Source of the DNA: Struthidea cinerea
Taxonomy: Eukaryota > Chordata > Aves > Passeriformes > Corcoracidae
Direction: 5' to 3'
Length of the DNA: 64,000 nt
NCBI GenBank assembly: GCA_013397865.1
Contig: VZTI01003649.1
Location: forward strand, 1,423,386-1,487,385
A model generated the notes under the pieces. It saw only the letters and a program-made list of their open reading frames with translations. It made no database searches and was not told the origin of the DNA. A program made the position numbers and the translations under genes. Every line of letters starts with the position of its first letter. Positions within the stretch are counted from its first letter, which is position 1. Positions 1 through 12,300 of the stretch are shown piece by piece.

Positions 1-17
1 TTTTTTTTTTTTTTTTT
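1..17. repeat. T17 homopolymer at window edge
   Basis: Seventeen T residues at the left edge; it may be longer outside the window. It could be the antisense of a retroelement A-tail, but nothing downstream identifies an element. Confidence 0.9.
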
Positions 18-1614
18 ATGTTTCTCACAGAAGCAAGTCTGTAAGGCTAATGATTGCTGTTTCAGTAAACAATTCAAACTGCTTAAACAGGGTTTATATT
101 GCAGTTAAAGATAATTTTCCTGTTAGGATTTTGGAGAGAACTTTGGCGTAGACAAGCCTCAGCAGGCCCTCCAAAAGCACGTTTGAAACTTTTTGGTATC
201 TTAACTTCTTTAAATCTTGTATTGGAAAGTACATGTTTAATAGTCTTTATTTTTGTTCTTAACCATGTTTCAAAGTAAAAAATTGAGGTCCACAAATTGA
301 ATTGGGGGCCAGTCTGCACCTGTGTGAAACTCAAGTGTCACTTTATAGAGGGGCAGAAGGAGAGAGATTAATGTTTTGGGACAGGCGTGCTAGAAGAAGG
401 GACTGGCATAAGGACAAGAATTTAAAATAATTTAAATAATTGGAAGGAGGAGGTGGACACTGAGGAGAAGATGCAGTGTGACAAGTAGAAAAAAACTGCC
501 TGTAGAATGACACAAGGGAAGAGGAAAGCTTAACATATAAAAAATGTGTAAGTGGGTTGAAATTGGTTAAAACTTGCTTCTGGATAGAGTTGAAAGATTT
601 TATTGGGGAAAATGTGTCGGTGCAACACTTTATGTACTAGATAGTGTTTTTTTTTTTCTTTTAACACTGTGAGAAACATGTGACTGTCCATGCATGAAAA
701 TTAAAATCAACATGCAATGGTATGCAACTAACTTCTTCCCTCACATTTGCCAAGCATCTCCTGCAATTTGACTTCTTAAAAATCAGCTTTACTTGGTCTG
801 TTATAGTCTTTCTCCCATCCTTAGCTTTGGAGGATATGTTTTCCTGTTTGTTTATCTGACTGTCATTTTTCATGCCTGCTATCTTTTGCAAACATGAGTA
901 TCTTTATCAGAACGTCCAACTTTTTTTTGCGTACTTTAAACTGCATTTTCAAGATAACTACTGGGAAGTACTGTAATCAGAGGCTTACTTAATCCATGCC
1001 AGTGTTCTTTTTCTCTTGGCTTTTTTTTCCCTCCTACCAGATAATGCAAAAATTAATAGCTGCTATATGATCCTAAATCTGGGCGGATGCAAGAAACTAT
1101 TGGAAATTCATCTGTCATTTAGTTGTTATGTAAATCTGGAGGAACATGAGCCTAAAACAGGAGAATGAGGTGACTTTAGCAAAGGTGGTGGAGTATTACC
1201 TCTGAATAAGGGAATTGTGTATCAAGTATGTTTTAAGGAGGGACACTTTGATCTTAGTGTCTTTGTATCAAGCAGAATTCTGTGTGAGGAGGGATATTAG
1301 GTTTAGTTACTACATCATGTTTTAATTAATTAATTTCTCAATTATAAAATTTCTCAGGAAAGATAGGATAAGGCAGCAGTAATTTCAGGGGGTAGGAGTT
1401 GAAGTTCAAGTTAATTAAGATATATTGCATGGAAAAAATGTCATGTGTGTTGATAGGGACAAGTGCAACCTGCAGCATGTGAATAAAAATGGTCGTCTCT
1501 ACAAATACATCATGGAGACTAGACCATAGTCATGTAGAAAAGGATCCAAATGCATAAATATCACAACATAAATATTGTCAGACATGACAAAGCATGTGAA
1601 GTAAACCTGCTGTG

Positions 1615-2441
1615 GTTCTGCTGGGGCCTCGAATGGAGTGCTGTGCTCAATTTTGGGCACTGTGTTTTGAGAAAGATGTGCCCAAACTGAGAAAATTCAG
1701 AAGAGGGGGCATGAAGAATGATCAGAGGCCTAGAAGAATGAAACAGTTAAAGAAAGGAGTCAATTTAGTCTACAGAAAGAACAGCTGAGTAGGAATGCAA
1801 GTCTTGAGCTGCGTAAAGGTGTTTTTAATTATTACATGAAGTTGTAAACTCTTTTTTGTCTGCTGGGAATAGGACGAAGAAATGGTCTCAAATTATAGGA
1901 AGAAAAATTTTAGGATGCTGTTTGATCTTGCACTTTCCCTTCATCCTGTAACTCATTCACTTATTTCTCCTCTTCATTGTTTGCACTGTGGCACTTTCGT
2001 AATTTAAAGTCTGAAACTGGTATGATGGAAGCATCTGATCAGGGGGATGGAATAGGTAGGGAGAGGCTGTTTGTCTGTCAGCTGATTTTCTGTCAGGTCA
2101 ACTTCTTTAACTTACCCCCTGCCTGGATGGCCACTGAATCCAACGGAAGGGAAAATAGCAGGAGCACATGGCAAGGGGGAGTGGGATTATATGTAATGTC
2201 AAACTGCACCCTCAGGCTTGATATAATGGGGTAATCTGCCTGACGGCAAGGATAATGAAAAACTGAAATAGGCTGCCTAAGGAGGGTGTGAAATCTACCT
2301 CAGCAATGTTTTTTTTAAGAGCAAACTAGAGACTTCTCTTCTGGGAATAATTCTGACAGAGTCTGGTCTTTTGCCTTTGGCCAGGGCCAACTAAGTGATC
2401 AACTTCTTACAATACCATCGAATCCTGCTTTCTGTGATTCA
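1615..2441 (+). mobile_element. Old CR1 LINE fragment, interrupted
   Basis: About 1615-1935 aligns by eye with the end of the CR1 reverse transcriptase ORF and nearby 3' region: a segment reading ECCAQFW in one frame (GAATGGAGTGCTGTGCTCAA), then the region corresponding to the KMI-RGLE and RTRRNGLKLQ-type stretches. The match resumes at about 2236-2441 with the HWNRLP-like stretch and a degraded octamer tail (TTCTGTGATTC at 2430-2440). The intervening 300 bp does not fit CR1. Many frameshifts and stops; non-functional. It is in the same orientation as DCAF5. Confidence 0.7.
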
Positions 2442-5400
2442 TGCAATTTCTGGAGTAGACACAAGCAATAAGGCTAATCTTTAATGTTATGATTTAGAAG
2501 TATTGCCCACTTGCCATGTAGGTTCTTTAGCAAATGGACCTTGTGTATGGGAGATAAAGGGGAGTAGTGGTCTTGAGCTTTGTCCACAATCAGCAAGGTT
2601 AATGCACTTTAAAACTGCAGTTTTTCAGTCCTGACTGGTATGATTTTGAAGTGCTTCTGTTAGTACACAAGAGCTCAAGTGTGTTTCGTGAGCTATGCAG
2701 ATACGGTTTGGACTAGATTTACTTTTGGCAAGGGTATGTTCTGGCTACCTTCAAACTGTTTTAGGTCTAAAATGAAGAGACTTCTCTTCCTGTCTCTCTT
2801 TGGTTTTGATTGTAGAAGCAGGTTTGACCCTGCTCTTGTAACAAGCACTGAAGTACTTGACTAATTAAATCTTTTAAAATGCGGTTCCTTTCTGAAAAGT
2901 AACTGTAGAATGGCACTGTGCAGTTCTTAGCTGGGTCACACAAACTTTTACTTCTCAAATTGTCAGTCATACAGTCCTAAACAGAATCCGCAAAATAAGA
3001 TGAAAGTAAAGCTATTTCCTCATTGTAGATGTCAAACTTACTGGTTTTGACACTGTGGACTGAAAAATTACAAATTCTCTGTGGGTCTTCAATTTCCAGA
3101 AAATCCACATGTGGAGCCCTGTTGACTAAGGTATTTTCATATGAAGCCATATATCCAGGTTTTCCAGATATGTAGTAAACCTGTTGCTGTTGGTATATGC
3201 TCTGTATTGTGTTAAGAATGTGGCTTTTGCTTCAGTTGTTATAGAATTGATGTACATGCACAATAAATTCACCATAAACTGAAAGCATTTTAATTAATCT
3301 TCATTTGGTGATCTACTGCACATAACAAATGCTACAGACCTGAAGTTTCCTATAATTCTCAGACTTGTAACTTATGCTGCATAATGTGTATGCAGTTTGT
3401 GCCTGATGAATCATTGTTCCTTTCTACAAAGCATAAAAACTATATATTCACATTTTCTTTGCTCTCTCCCTGTATACCTGTCCATACATGTGCACCTCCC
3501 TCCTTTCTTCCCTCTTATGGAAAGAGTCAGGTTTGGGTAATGGAGATTGTGGGTTTGCACCTTTCCTGGTTTCAGTCACTTAAGGCTTGCCTTTTCTTGG
3601 GTATTATTTGCCAATGACTTAACACTTCTTGTTCTCTTGTATGAGGATGTAGGGACTGCTGAAGTGTCTTGTTTGCCACAAATACTCTGTGGTCCAACAC
3701 ACTGGGTAACTTTTTCTTTCTGGTGGAACTGGCCTTAAGTCAGAAGTATTTCTAGAATAGCTGAATTGGAATTAGAAGGGAACACACTTCCAACACAGTT
3801 AATGTTATTATTTTGTTGAACTTTTATGTCTCAGTGGGGTATGAGAGGAGTAAAACTGAGGAGTGAACAGGTGTAGAAGTTCTCAAAGACAAGGATGTAC
3901 AAGAGAATAGATAGATGGAGAAGGGACAGCATTGCATATGTGGGGGGAGCATTTAGAAGCTCCTTGGATGTGGAATGTGCCACCACCAAAGTTTCATGGA
4001 GATCTAGGTGTCTGGGAAGAGGGAGACATTTGCATTCAAGAGGAAAAGTAGTTTCCAAGGTGGAGGCAAACAGGCACTAAGGTATAGGAATTTATAAAAG
4101 AGAAGGTCGTGGCAACTTTTCACACTATCAAACACTTTTATGCACAGGTTGCAATTTATCCTACTCCTACCATACTGTATGTGTGTTGGGAACCACAGTA
4201 ATGTTTGTGTTCTGTGGATATCTTAATTATTTTTGTTGCATCTGAACAATGGTTGGTAGAAATTGTTATGAGTTTACTGTTAAAGTGAGACACCTAGACA
4301 GCTGTGCTATTAGGAGGATGTGTAGACTTACTGCAGTGGTTTTGAAAATTGGTTTGCTATGGTAACAAATAACAACAATATGTTACTATGTTTTGCCCTG
4401 AAATGTCTTTTACGGAGGGCAATAAATGAAGTATGATAGAAGCAGTGTTGGCATTCACCTGTGTTAAATGTTGCTTAAATTGTTTTTCAGGTGGTGATAA
4501 CATTATGGACATGGCTGTTGGCAGCTTTGGGAAGTAGTCACATTCAGTGTGACAATTACTTCTTAAGCTTAACTTGGATAATGTGGTCATATGTTTCAAC
4601 ACTCATGTATTTCTGTGTCTTATTACAAGCTCATCTGCAATCACTAGAGTGCAAATACAACTTTCTCTCCTATTTCTAGACAGAAAGGAATATAAGTTCC
4701 TGTCAGTTCAGTTGACCATAAATTACTGTGAGATTTTGGATCCATCAGATTTGACTCGTTCTCAATAGTTATCAAATGCACCACAAATCTTTGTATCCTG
4801 TAATCTTGTTTGATGTGCAAAGTACAAAATCAGGAGGAGGAATACACAATTTCATGGAGCATGGGTAATCATAACATGCTGCTGTACTGTCTATCAAAGT
4901 GTCATAAAATCTGTTAGGAGACTCAAAGGCTGAGAGGCTGTTTTCTTGTAAGATGTTTGACATAACTCAGTTCCATGGGAAAACTTCTTAGTAGCAACAT
5001 ATGATATGAAAAGTTTTAAGAAATCTGATTAACAGTAGTAATGAAATCTATTTATGCATTTACCGTTTCTGTAAGTAAGCAGCAGGCCAAGTAATTTTGG
5101 TTTCTTTTTTACTCTTTTTGATGCCTTTGTCCTCTGGATAGCAGCTCAAAAGGCTCTGAGTTTATGCTTTTGATTGTGCAAAGAATCAGTAAAATGTTTT
5201 AACTATAATCAGCATGTTTCTAGTGTCACTTTTCACTTGTGATGCCATTCTCTTCCATTTGTTATTAAAGACAGATACCAAAAATATTTTGAGTCCGACT
5301 TGAAGAAACCTTATTCAGATTTTACAGGCATTCAAAATTGCTGTTGAGAATGCTGACCAATACAACAGTATCTTGATTTTTTTTCTTTTCCTAATAAATA

Positions 5401-6216
5401 ATAACTTAATGCAACTGAAGCACAAAAAGTCTAATATTTATTTTATGTATAACTGTTTGCCAGAAAGAGAAGGAGGCACTTGAATATATTTATGTATAGA
5501 GTTCTGAACTGAGTTCTGCATGTAGGCAAGCAATTAGGAGTGCAGCAAGATGTCAAGCAAGAGAGTTGAACTTCCTTTCTCCAGGTACTCTTTTTGTCAG
5601 GTCTTCACGTCAGAAATGTCTGTCTTAACCTTTACAGATCTAGAAGCCTGACATAACTGTGCATCCTGAAGACCTCTGAATGCTTCAGTAAAATATTTTT
5701 ATGGCTATCTGTCAGTCCTGAGCCAACCTATTCTATGAAGGCTTTGGAAAGACTGCGGGAGGAGATATAGTTGTCAGTGAAAGGGGGAAAAAGTTTGTAT
5801 TTTATGAATGACATAAGCAATGCTGGCAACAAGGAGCTGGTGTAGAAGCATTTTGCCAACATGCGTATGTGAATTTGGCATGTAATTCATCTACAGCTTG
5901 CCTCGGAGTTTTACATAGAAGTAAATTTCTGAGTCTCCAGGTTGCTATAGGTTGTCACTATGCGTTGGCAGAATGGCAGCTGTTTAATTCAAACTTTTCC
6001 TGCTGATTGCTCTGTTTTCATTAATTTTAGTTGAATACCTGACTGCATGACATCTTAATGTAAATGTGTGTCTATATATCCAAAAAGGCATACATTTTTT
6101 ATGCTAATTAAGGTTTTAGCAAAGCTTTTATGAATAGCTGCCGAGTTAAATAATTTGTCTGTAATCAATTTACACATGGCTCAGGCAGTAATGCACATTT
6201 CCTTTATTTCTTCTAG

Positions 6217-6360
6217 GAGGGGATGACCGCCGGGTCTTACTTTGGCATATGGAAGAAGCCATCCACTCAAGAGTCAAACCAGTTCAGCTGAAAGGGGAGC
6301 ATCACTCTAACATCTTCTGCCTAGCTTTCAACAGTGGCAATACAAAAGTGTTCTCTGGAG
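6217..6360 (+). CDS. DCAF5: DCAF5 exon (likely exon 2): end of WD blade 1 and WD blade 2
   Basis: 144 nt exon. A pyrimidine-rich tract and TTCTAG acceptor precede it; GTAAGG donor follows. The first codon is split after its first base (Gly), as is the last (Gly). It encodes a GGDDRRVLLWHMEEA stretch, the closing strands of one WD40 blade, then a QLKGEHHSNIFCLAF segment opening the next blade and ending in VFSGG. Because both ends have the same phase and the length is a multiple of three, skipping would stay in frame but remove 48 residues of the propeller. The only difference I notice from recalled human sequence is conservative (Ile to Val in KPVQL; Gln to Glu in MEEA). Read-through into the intron would meet TGA at 6381-6383. 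Confidence 0.97.
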
Positions 6361-9300
6361 GTAAGGAAGGAAGAGCACCCTGATTTCATCTGAATATGTG
6401 TCGTGAGTGCCTTGGAGTAGAAGCCATGAGTGAGATCTTGCCCCACATGAGGTCTGGAAGGTGTTCTTAATCAGCAATTGGAATTTATTTGGGAACAGGT
6501 GATCCTTTAACTAGTACAACGTTTTCGATTTTGCCATGCCTTTTCCAAACCCTGGTGTAAACACATCATGTCTTGAGCTGTCATGAGAATCCTAGGTCCA
6601 GTCTGCCCCTGCTTGTGCTAAAGACTGTGTGAAACATTGCCTTTGTTATTCCCTCTTAGCTGTACTAACAGCAGACCCTGCATTCTCTCTGGCACTCAAG
6701 CCTTACGCTTGAAAATCTTTGCTGCTACTGTTTGATTTCAATGCACCCTTAGCTCATGAACGACTATTGCCATCTATTGGTGGATCATGTTTTCTTAGAC
6801 CCCGTTTCAGTTCTTATAAGGTAAGCCTCTGCCTTTTAGAACTTGTTGGCACATTGGGCTCTGATAACCCTTGATGCTCTCATCTCTTTTTAATATAAAC
6901 CTACTTTTTAATAGAATGTTTAAATTGGTCTTAAAACTAAGGTAAGGAAAGTGCACATATACTTGTTCTGCGGTAACAGTTTCTGTAATTTAGGTCCATT
7001 TCACCACTTGATTTTTAAAGTGTTGAGATAGGGAGGAAAATTGAATTGAGAAGAAAAAGGCAGAAGAATGTCAATGCAGTCAAATGTCATTTTCTGCTGT
7101 ACTTCATTTCCACTATCTCACATGGTCACAGAATGGATGAGAATTTGTATCTTTCATCAGTATGTCCATTAACATACAGCTAGACTTACTTTAGGGTACT
7201 ATGAGACTACTTGGTCAAAGCCCTTCATTGCCTTTTTGAACCAAGATTTGTGAACTGCCAATCAATGCTAGAGATTAATTCTGAGTGCATGTGAATGTTG
7301 GAAGCTTCCCGTCCTTCACTGTTGTGTTAAAATTATAATATCCGTTTTATAAAAAGACATGGGAAAGCTTAAGATGGTGTTGGATTTCAAGGATGAAATG
7401 ATTCAGATATACTTCTCAGGTGGAATAAACCCCTAGACTGTCAAATAGTGATGCCTATCTTCTTATTCTGGGGACTGCTGTTTGTTTTATGAGGAAGACA
7501 GCAGTACATGCTGTCTTCAAATGAATTTATCTGCACAAGTGATTCCAGTGGAATTTTGGGCCAGAGTCTCTTTTACTTTAGTTTGAATTCAGACAAATGG
7601 AACCTTACATGAATATTCAAGGAATGAAGTGTGCCAAGTCTTGCTGGACCAGATGGAATGGTATTTTCTCATGTCCAACTCAGCCCTCTGTCCATTGGGC
7701 TTTGCTGTCAGAGGCTGCTGTTTTCACAGGAAAGGCAGAAGAGTGGTTTGATTGTACCTTGCTACTGAAGTTAACACCTGCATTTAAAGATTTATATAAT
7801 CGATTATGGTGGATTTTTGCTAAGATGCCAGGTTAGAGGAGCTGTGACAGCTGACGCACAGAGAAACTGGCCGTTCTCATATCTTTTTCCTCCTCCAGTT
7901 TGCATAAAAACACTGTGCCTCTGCCAGAAATTATTTCCATTGGAGGAGTCAGGAACTCTTTCAGCTGCTCCATCAAGATTCAGTGAGCTCATCTGCAAGG
8001 GCTGTGAGTCTGACTCTTGGGTCCCTTGTAAAGAGTCATTTTGCTGCATGGCCTAGATGTACCATCTGTTTTATCTCTGTTGGTAAAATGGGGCTAGCTA
8101 TATTTATTCACTCAATGATTTTCTGGGAGATTCTTAAAAAGTCTGAAATAATTGTGGGTCCTAGGATCTACTGGTTGTCACACAGACACCCACACCCTCA
8201 CCTGAGTTTGGAGTTGTATTTAAATCACAGAAGTTGGAATACTTAAATAAACCCCAAAACTAAAAATTAGAATATGGAAATTAGCACAGGTCCCACAGAG
8301 CTCAATTTATTCTGTAAATAAATGACTGCCAACAACTAATGACTTAGGATCTGATGACCTTTCCCTAAAGCAACTCTTGATAACAGAGGAGAAGGGATTT
8401 TCCACTTCAGTACAAATTGGATTGCATCCAAGGAATTTCAGAGCTGTTTGCTTTGAAGGAGCAAGCACCCCATGTAGCTGTTACAAAAATGGAAGGCAGG
8501 AACTGAGTGGACAGTGTTTTGCATGTAATCTCTGGAGGAAAAAACTGTCCCAAAAAGTTCCCATCCCTGAAGAACATTTTTGCCCTTCTTTGTCCACACA
8601 CGCTGAGAGTAGAGCAGCATTTGAAATGCAAGGTCCCTTCCTAGTAAACTGCATGGAGTTTTTTTTCTTTGCACTTAATGTTAGGTATATGAAAAGCTGA
8701 AATAAACCTACAGGAAATTAAATTTGTTTCTTTTAGGGCTTATATGATGGATATATGGGGTTTAGGCCACCTTAACTGTGCTCCTCTGTATGTGCTCTGC
8801 GGTATTTCACCCTTACAAGTATAACTGAAGGGAATGGCAGATCCTTCCTTTGTTTCTGATGGTTGTAACTGCAGTTATCAAAACACGAGAGATTATAAAT
8901 GACACAGTTGTGTACACAATTACGACCCAGTTAGTCTCAATGAAGAATGAACTCTCCAGTGTTCAAGTAAAAACACTGTAAGTGGGAACCCCCCTGGGCT
9001 GAACAGCAGTGACGTTTTCTGCAGGGATGAATCTTTACCAGAAGCAACCAGTTTGTGGTTAGATTTTTGTCACCACTTTGTCTTCCCACACACGGAACAG
9101 AGGAAAACAGTGATTATTCCACTCTCCTTTCATTCTTTCTTTCCCGTTCTGGAGCTTGTGATGGAAGGGAATTTGATCCCATGATAACTACATGCCTGAA
9201 ACCAGGCAACTGGAATGATTGTGTTCATACTGGATGGAGACTGAAGAGCCAGGAGTGTCTGCTGGAGGAAAATTTGTCATTGGAGAAACTAGGCTGCGTT

Positions 9301-12300
9301 TTTCACTTGTGAATTTTTTTCCCGAACCTGGTGGGGAGAAAAGTGGTTGTAACCTGCTTTCTATCAGATGATATTTTCCTCCAAATTTGTCCAAACCAGG
9401 ACAACACTATTACTAAGTATAAACAGTGTGTAATAATATATAATAGGCAGTTCCAAATACAATTAATGACCAAAGGACACTTACACTTAAATGACTTGTT
9501 TATTGTACCATGGAAAAGATGAGCTACTGCAGTAATCTAAGGCTGGCACAATTTTACTAGGAGCCTGGGCAAAGAGCAAGTCGTTGTAGAAATTCTCATA
9601 CCTCACTAGTCAAAGAGAAACTTTCTCATATTTCTCTGTTGAAACAAAATACAACTGAAATATGTATGGAATAAATGAAAACTGAGTCAACTGAACATTT
9701 AGAATCATAACATAAAATCTTGCTCCTTCTGAACCTGTCTTTAGTGTGCATTAGGAAAGCTTCACAAATCTACATCACAACTACAAGGATATATAGAGCA
9801 TAAAAATATGACTTTGCAGGCTTTCTGGTTTGTTTGGGTTTTTTTCTGAATTACATATAAAAGTGTGTGTGTCCTTAAATATTTCTGAAGAGGAGGTGCC
9901 AAATTTAGGTAATAAAATATTCAGTACAGGGACTAAAAAATAATCTGTTGTTATAGTTTGAAAAACTCTGCATGAGCTATTAGAATTACTTAGTGGCTGT
10001 GACCCTCTTAGCCTGCACACATGTGGTTAGTTTCCATTGTATTCAATAGATGTGATCAAAGAAAAGTGATGTGATTGTCTGGTTACTTGGTTTGGTTTTT
10101 GTTAATACAGAAGAAATTACATTGGCTGTCTCACTCATGCCTTCTCAAAGGTTGCAAAACCCTGAATGCTGATGGTGTTAGCCGGCAGCATGTGATCTGG
10201 GAGCCACGTGCATTTCATTTATGACATCTCTTTTTGCCTTCCACTATCTTTTTATGGAGCATCTTTTGAGCAGGAAGAAAGATGTATTTTCATGAGAGTT
10301 AAAAGTGTTCTGCTGCTTCATGTAATAGTCTTTATTGCAAATGTCCCAAAACTCAAGCTCAAACTGGACAAAGAATGATTAGTAGCATATTTAAATAGAA
10401 TTATTTGTTGAGCAGTAGCAGATGAAACTGCTGGTGCATTTGGTCATGACTGGCAATATCACATGGAACCTTTCATATAACTGAGCAGAGGGTAACCAAG
10501 TAGCAGCTGAGCTGGTCTTCTCAGTTTCAATATTGGTTTTGAAATTGTAAATTTTTTTTTAAAAGGTGGTTTGGGGTATTTTTCACTAGAATGCTTTTTA
10601 AGCACTGTTAATTGCTTATATTTCTCTTTTTAGGCAATGATGAACAAGTTATACTTCATGATGTCGAAAGGTAAATACACAGTTTGTGTTTCAGCTGCTT
10701 CAAGAACTCCTTTAATGTTAACTCACTGGAGGCATTTTCTGTTTGAAATTAATGGTTTAGGAGAAGAACAGTGTTTTAATACTGAAATTTGCTTTTTATT
10801 TATCTAAATTCATAACTGGAATGAAGTATTCCCCATCACCCCATTTTCTTTTTCAGCACTTGGGTTCTGTATTATTTTGACCTCAGGAAAGAGAATGGTT
10901 ATTAAATATATATGCTCTCCTGCCGGCAGCGTAGTAGGTTCTGAGTAGATTATTCTGGCACATAAACAATTGCTGGCACTTACAGACTTCTTGTTTTTCA
11001 ACAGACTCACCTGACTTGTGTTTAAGATGGCTAGTGCTTGGCCTGCCTAACTTCCTTTTAAAACTTTGGATGCAGCTGCCTGATTCTCCATGCTAACATG
11101 AAGCATATTGGTTTTGATACTTACTTTCTACCAAAACTGCAAAACGGTTGGGAATTAGGCTTTGTTGCGCTACATCAAGATTTGGCTGTTAGTTGAAGTG
11201 TAATTAATACAGTAGTGGTAAAATATTGAATTGGACTTCTCTAGACATCATGTCTACTGAGCTTACTGCTTTTCAAGTAAAAACAAAACTTTAAAATTTT
11301 GGTCTGTACTAATCACTTCTGCAGATTTAAGCACTGACCATTCATTTAACATGAACTCAAGAAAATAAAGAAAAAACAGGAAGAGATACATGTAAGAACA
11401 GAGAAATACAAAACCTTACATTTCTTTGAGTTTCCTGAATAACATAATCTGGACGTATTTCTTGATGTGTTTGTCCAAAGCCTTTTGTGTTGAATTGTTC
11501 AGTGTACATCTGCCTTCCACCATACCTTATGTCTGCTTCTTGCATAAATCTTACATGCAAGCTGGGCCAAAGTAACTTTGTCTTCTGTTCTGATGCTTTC
11601 TCTGGAATATCATGTTGTTTAGTGTTTGGGGGGTTTTTGGTTTGGTTTTAACATTTTAGGCCTTTTTGGGAGGAGTGTTTTGTTTGGTTTTTTTGGGGGG
11701 TGGTCGTTTGGTTTTGGCAGAGTTTTTTGTTTGGTGTTCTGTTTTTCTTGTTTTAATTAAATATGGGAATATCAATTTTAGATGCTGGTGTTCATTGTGT
11801 TGTGTTCCGTCTTTTTAAGCTTCTGCAAGATCTTAGTCATTTTAACTTCTGTATGTAACACATTTTTTCTTACTGTATCTTGTTGAGATATTTTAACAAG
11901 TCTTTTTGATATGTGCTTATTTTTAATGTGCTTTTGTTATCAGGTTTTTATTTTTTTAGGTATGCTGAGTCCAGTTGTAATCCATACAGAATTCCTTCCT
12001 CTAAGGCTATTTTGTGTGATCTTCTAAAAGAAACCTTAGTAGTCTGACACACCAAATTCTGATTGATTTCTGTGGAAAGTTAATCTCTTTTTAATGATAA
12101 CACTAGGTCTGTCAACTCTTTTTTCGTAACTTTAAATGGCTTTTCTGTTACTGCTTTTTTCCCCCCTTTTTTATTAATGGTCCCTGACACAGAGTTAGTA
12201 TATCTGCCACTATGAACATTAATTGCCATGTGAGCAAAATTTTATACAGGATCTCTTTGGTGGTGCTTCCATGACATATGGGGATTCCATACAAAGTTTA

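Larger units (their letters stand above)
1..6216 (+). other. Intron upstream of first DCAF5 exon in window (incomplete)
   Basis: End of the intron preceding the exon at 6217 (intron 1 if the mammalian exon count holds). It opens with a T17 run at 1-17, contains an old interrupted CR1 at about 1615-2441, and otherwise is AT-rich sequence with only short, unconvincing ORFs. No CpG-rich stretch, start exon or promoter-like segment is seen, so the DCAF5 promoter must be further upstream. The last 250 bases (about 5960-6216) are rich in TAAT and homopolymer motifs next to the acceptor and might be conserved, but this cannot be judged from one sequence. Confidence 0.85.

Noticed and set aside
1..6216. 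Search for a DCAF5 first exon, promoter or CpG island
   Set aside because: No sequence matching the N-terminal part of DCAF5 and no CpG-dense stretch were found.
8050..8140. Possible MIR SINE trace (CATCTGT ... GTAAAATGGGG)
   Set aside because: Only about 30 bases resemble the MIR family and the rest does not continue the consensus.
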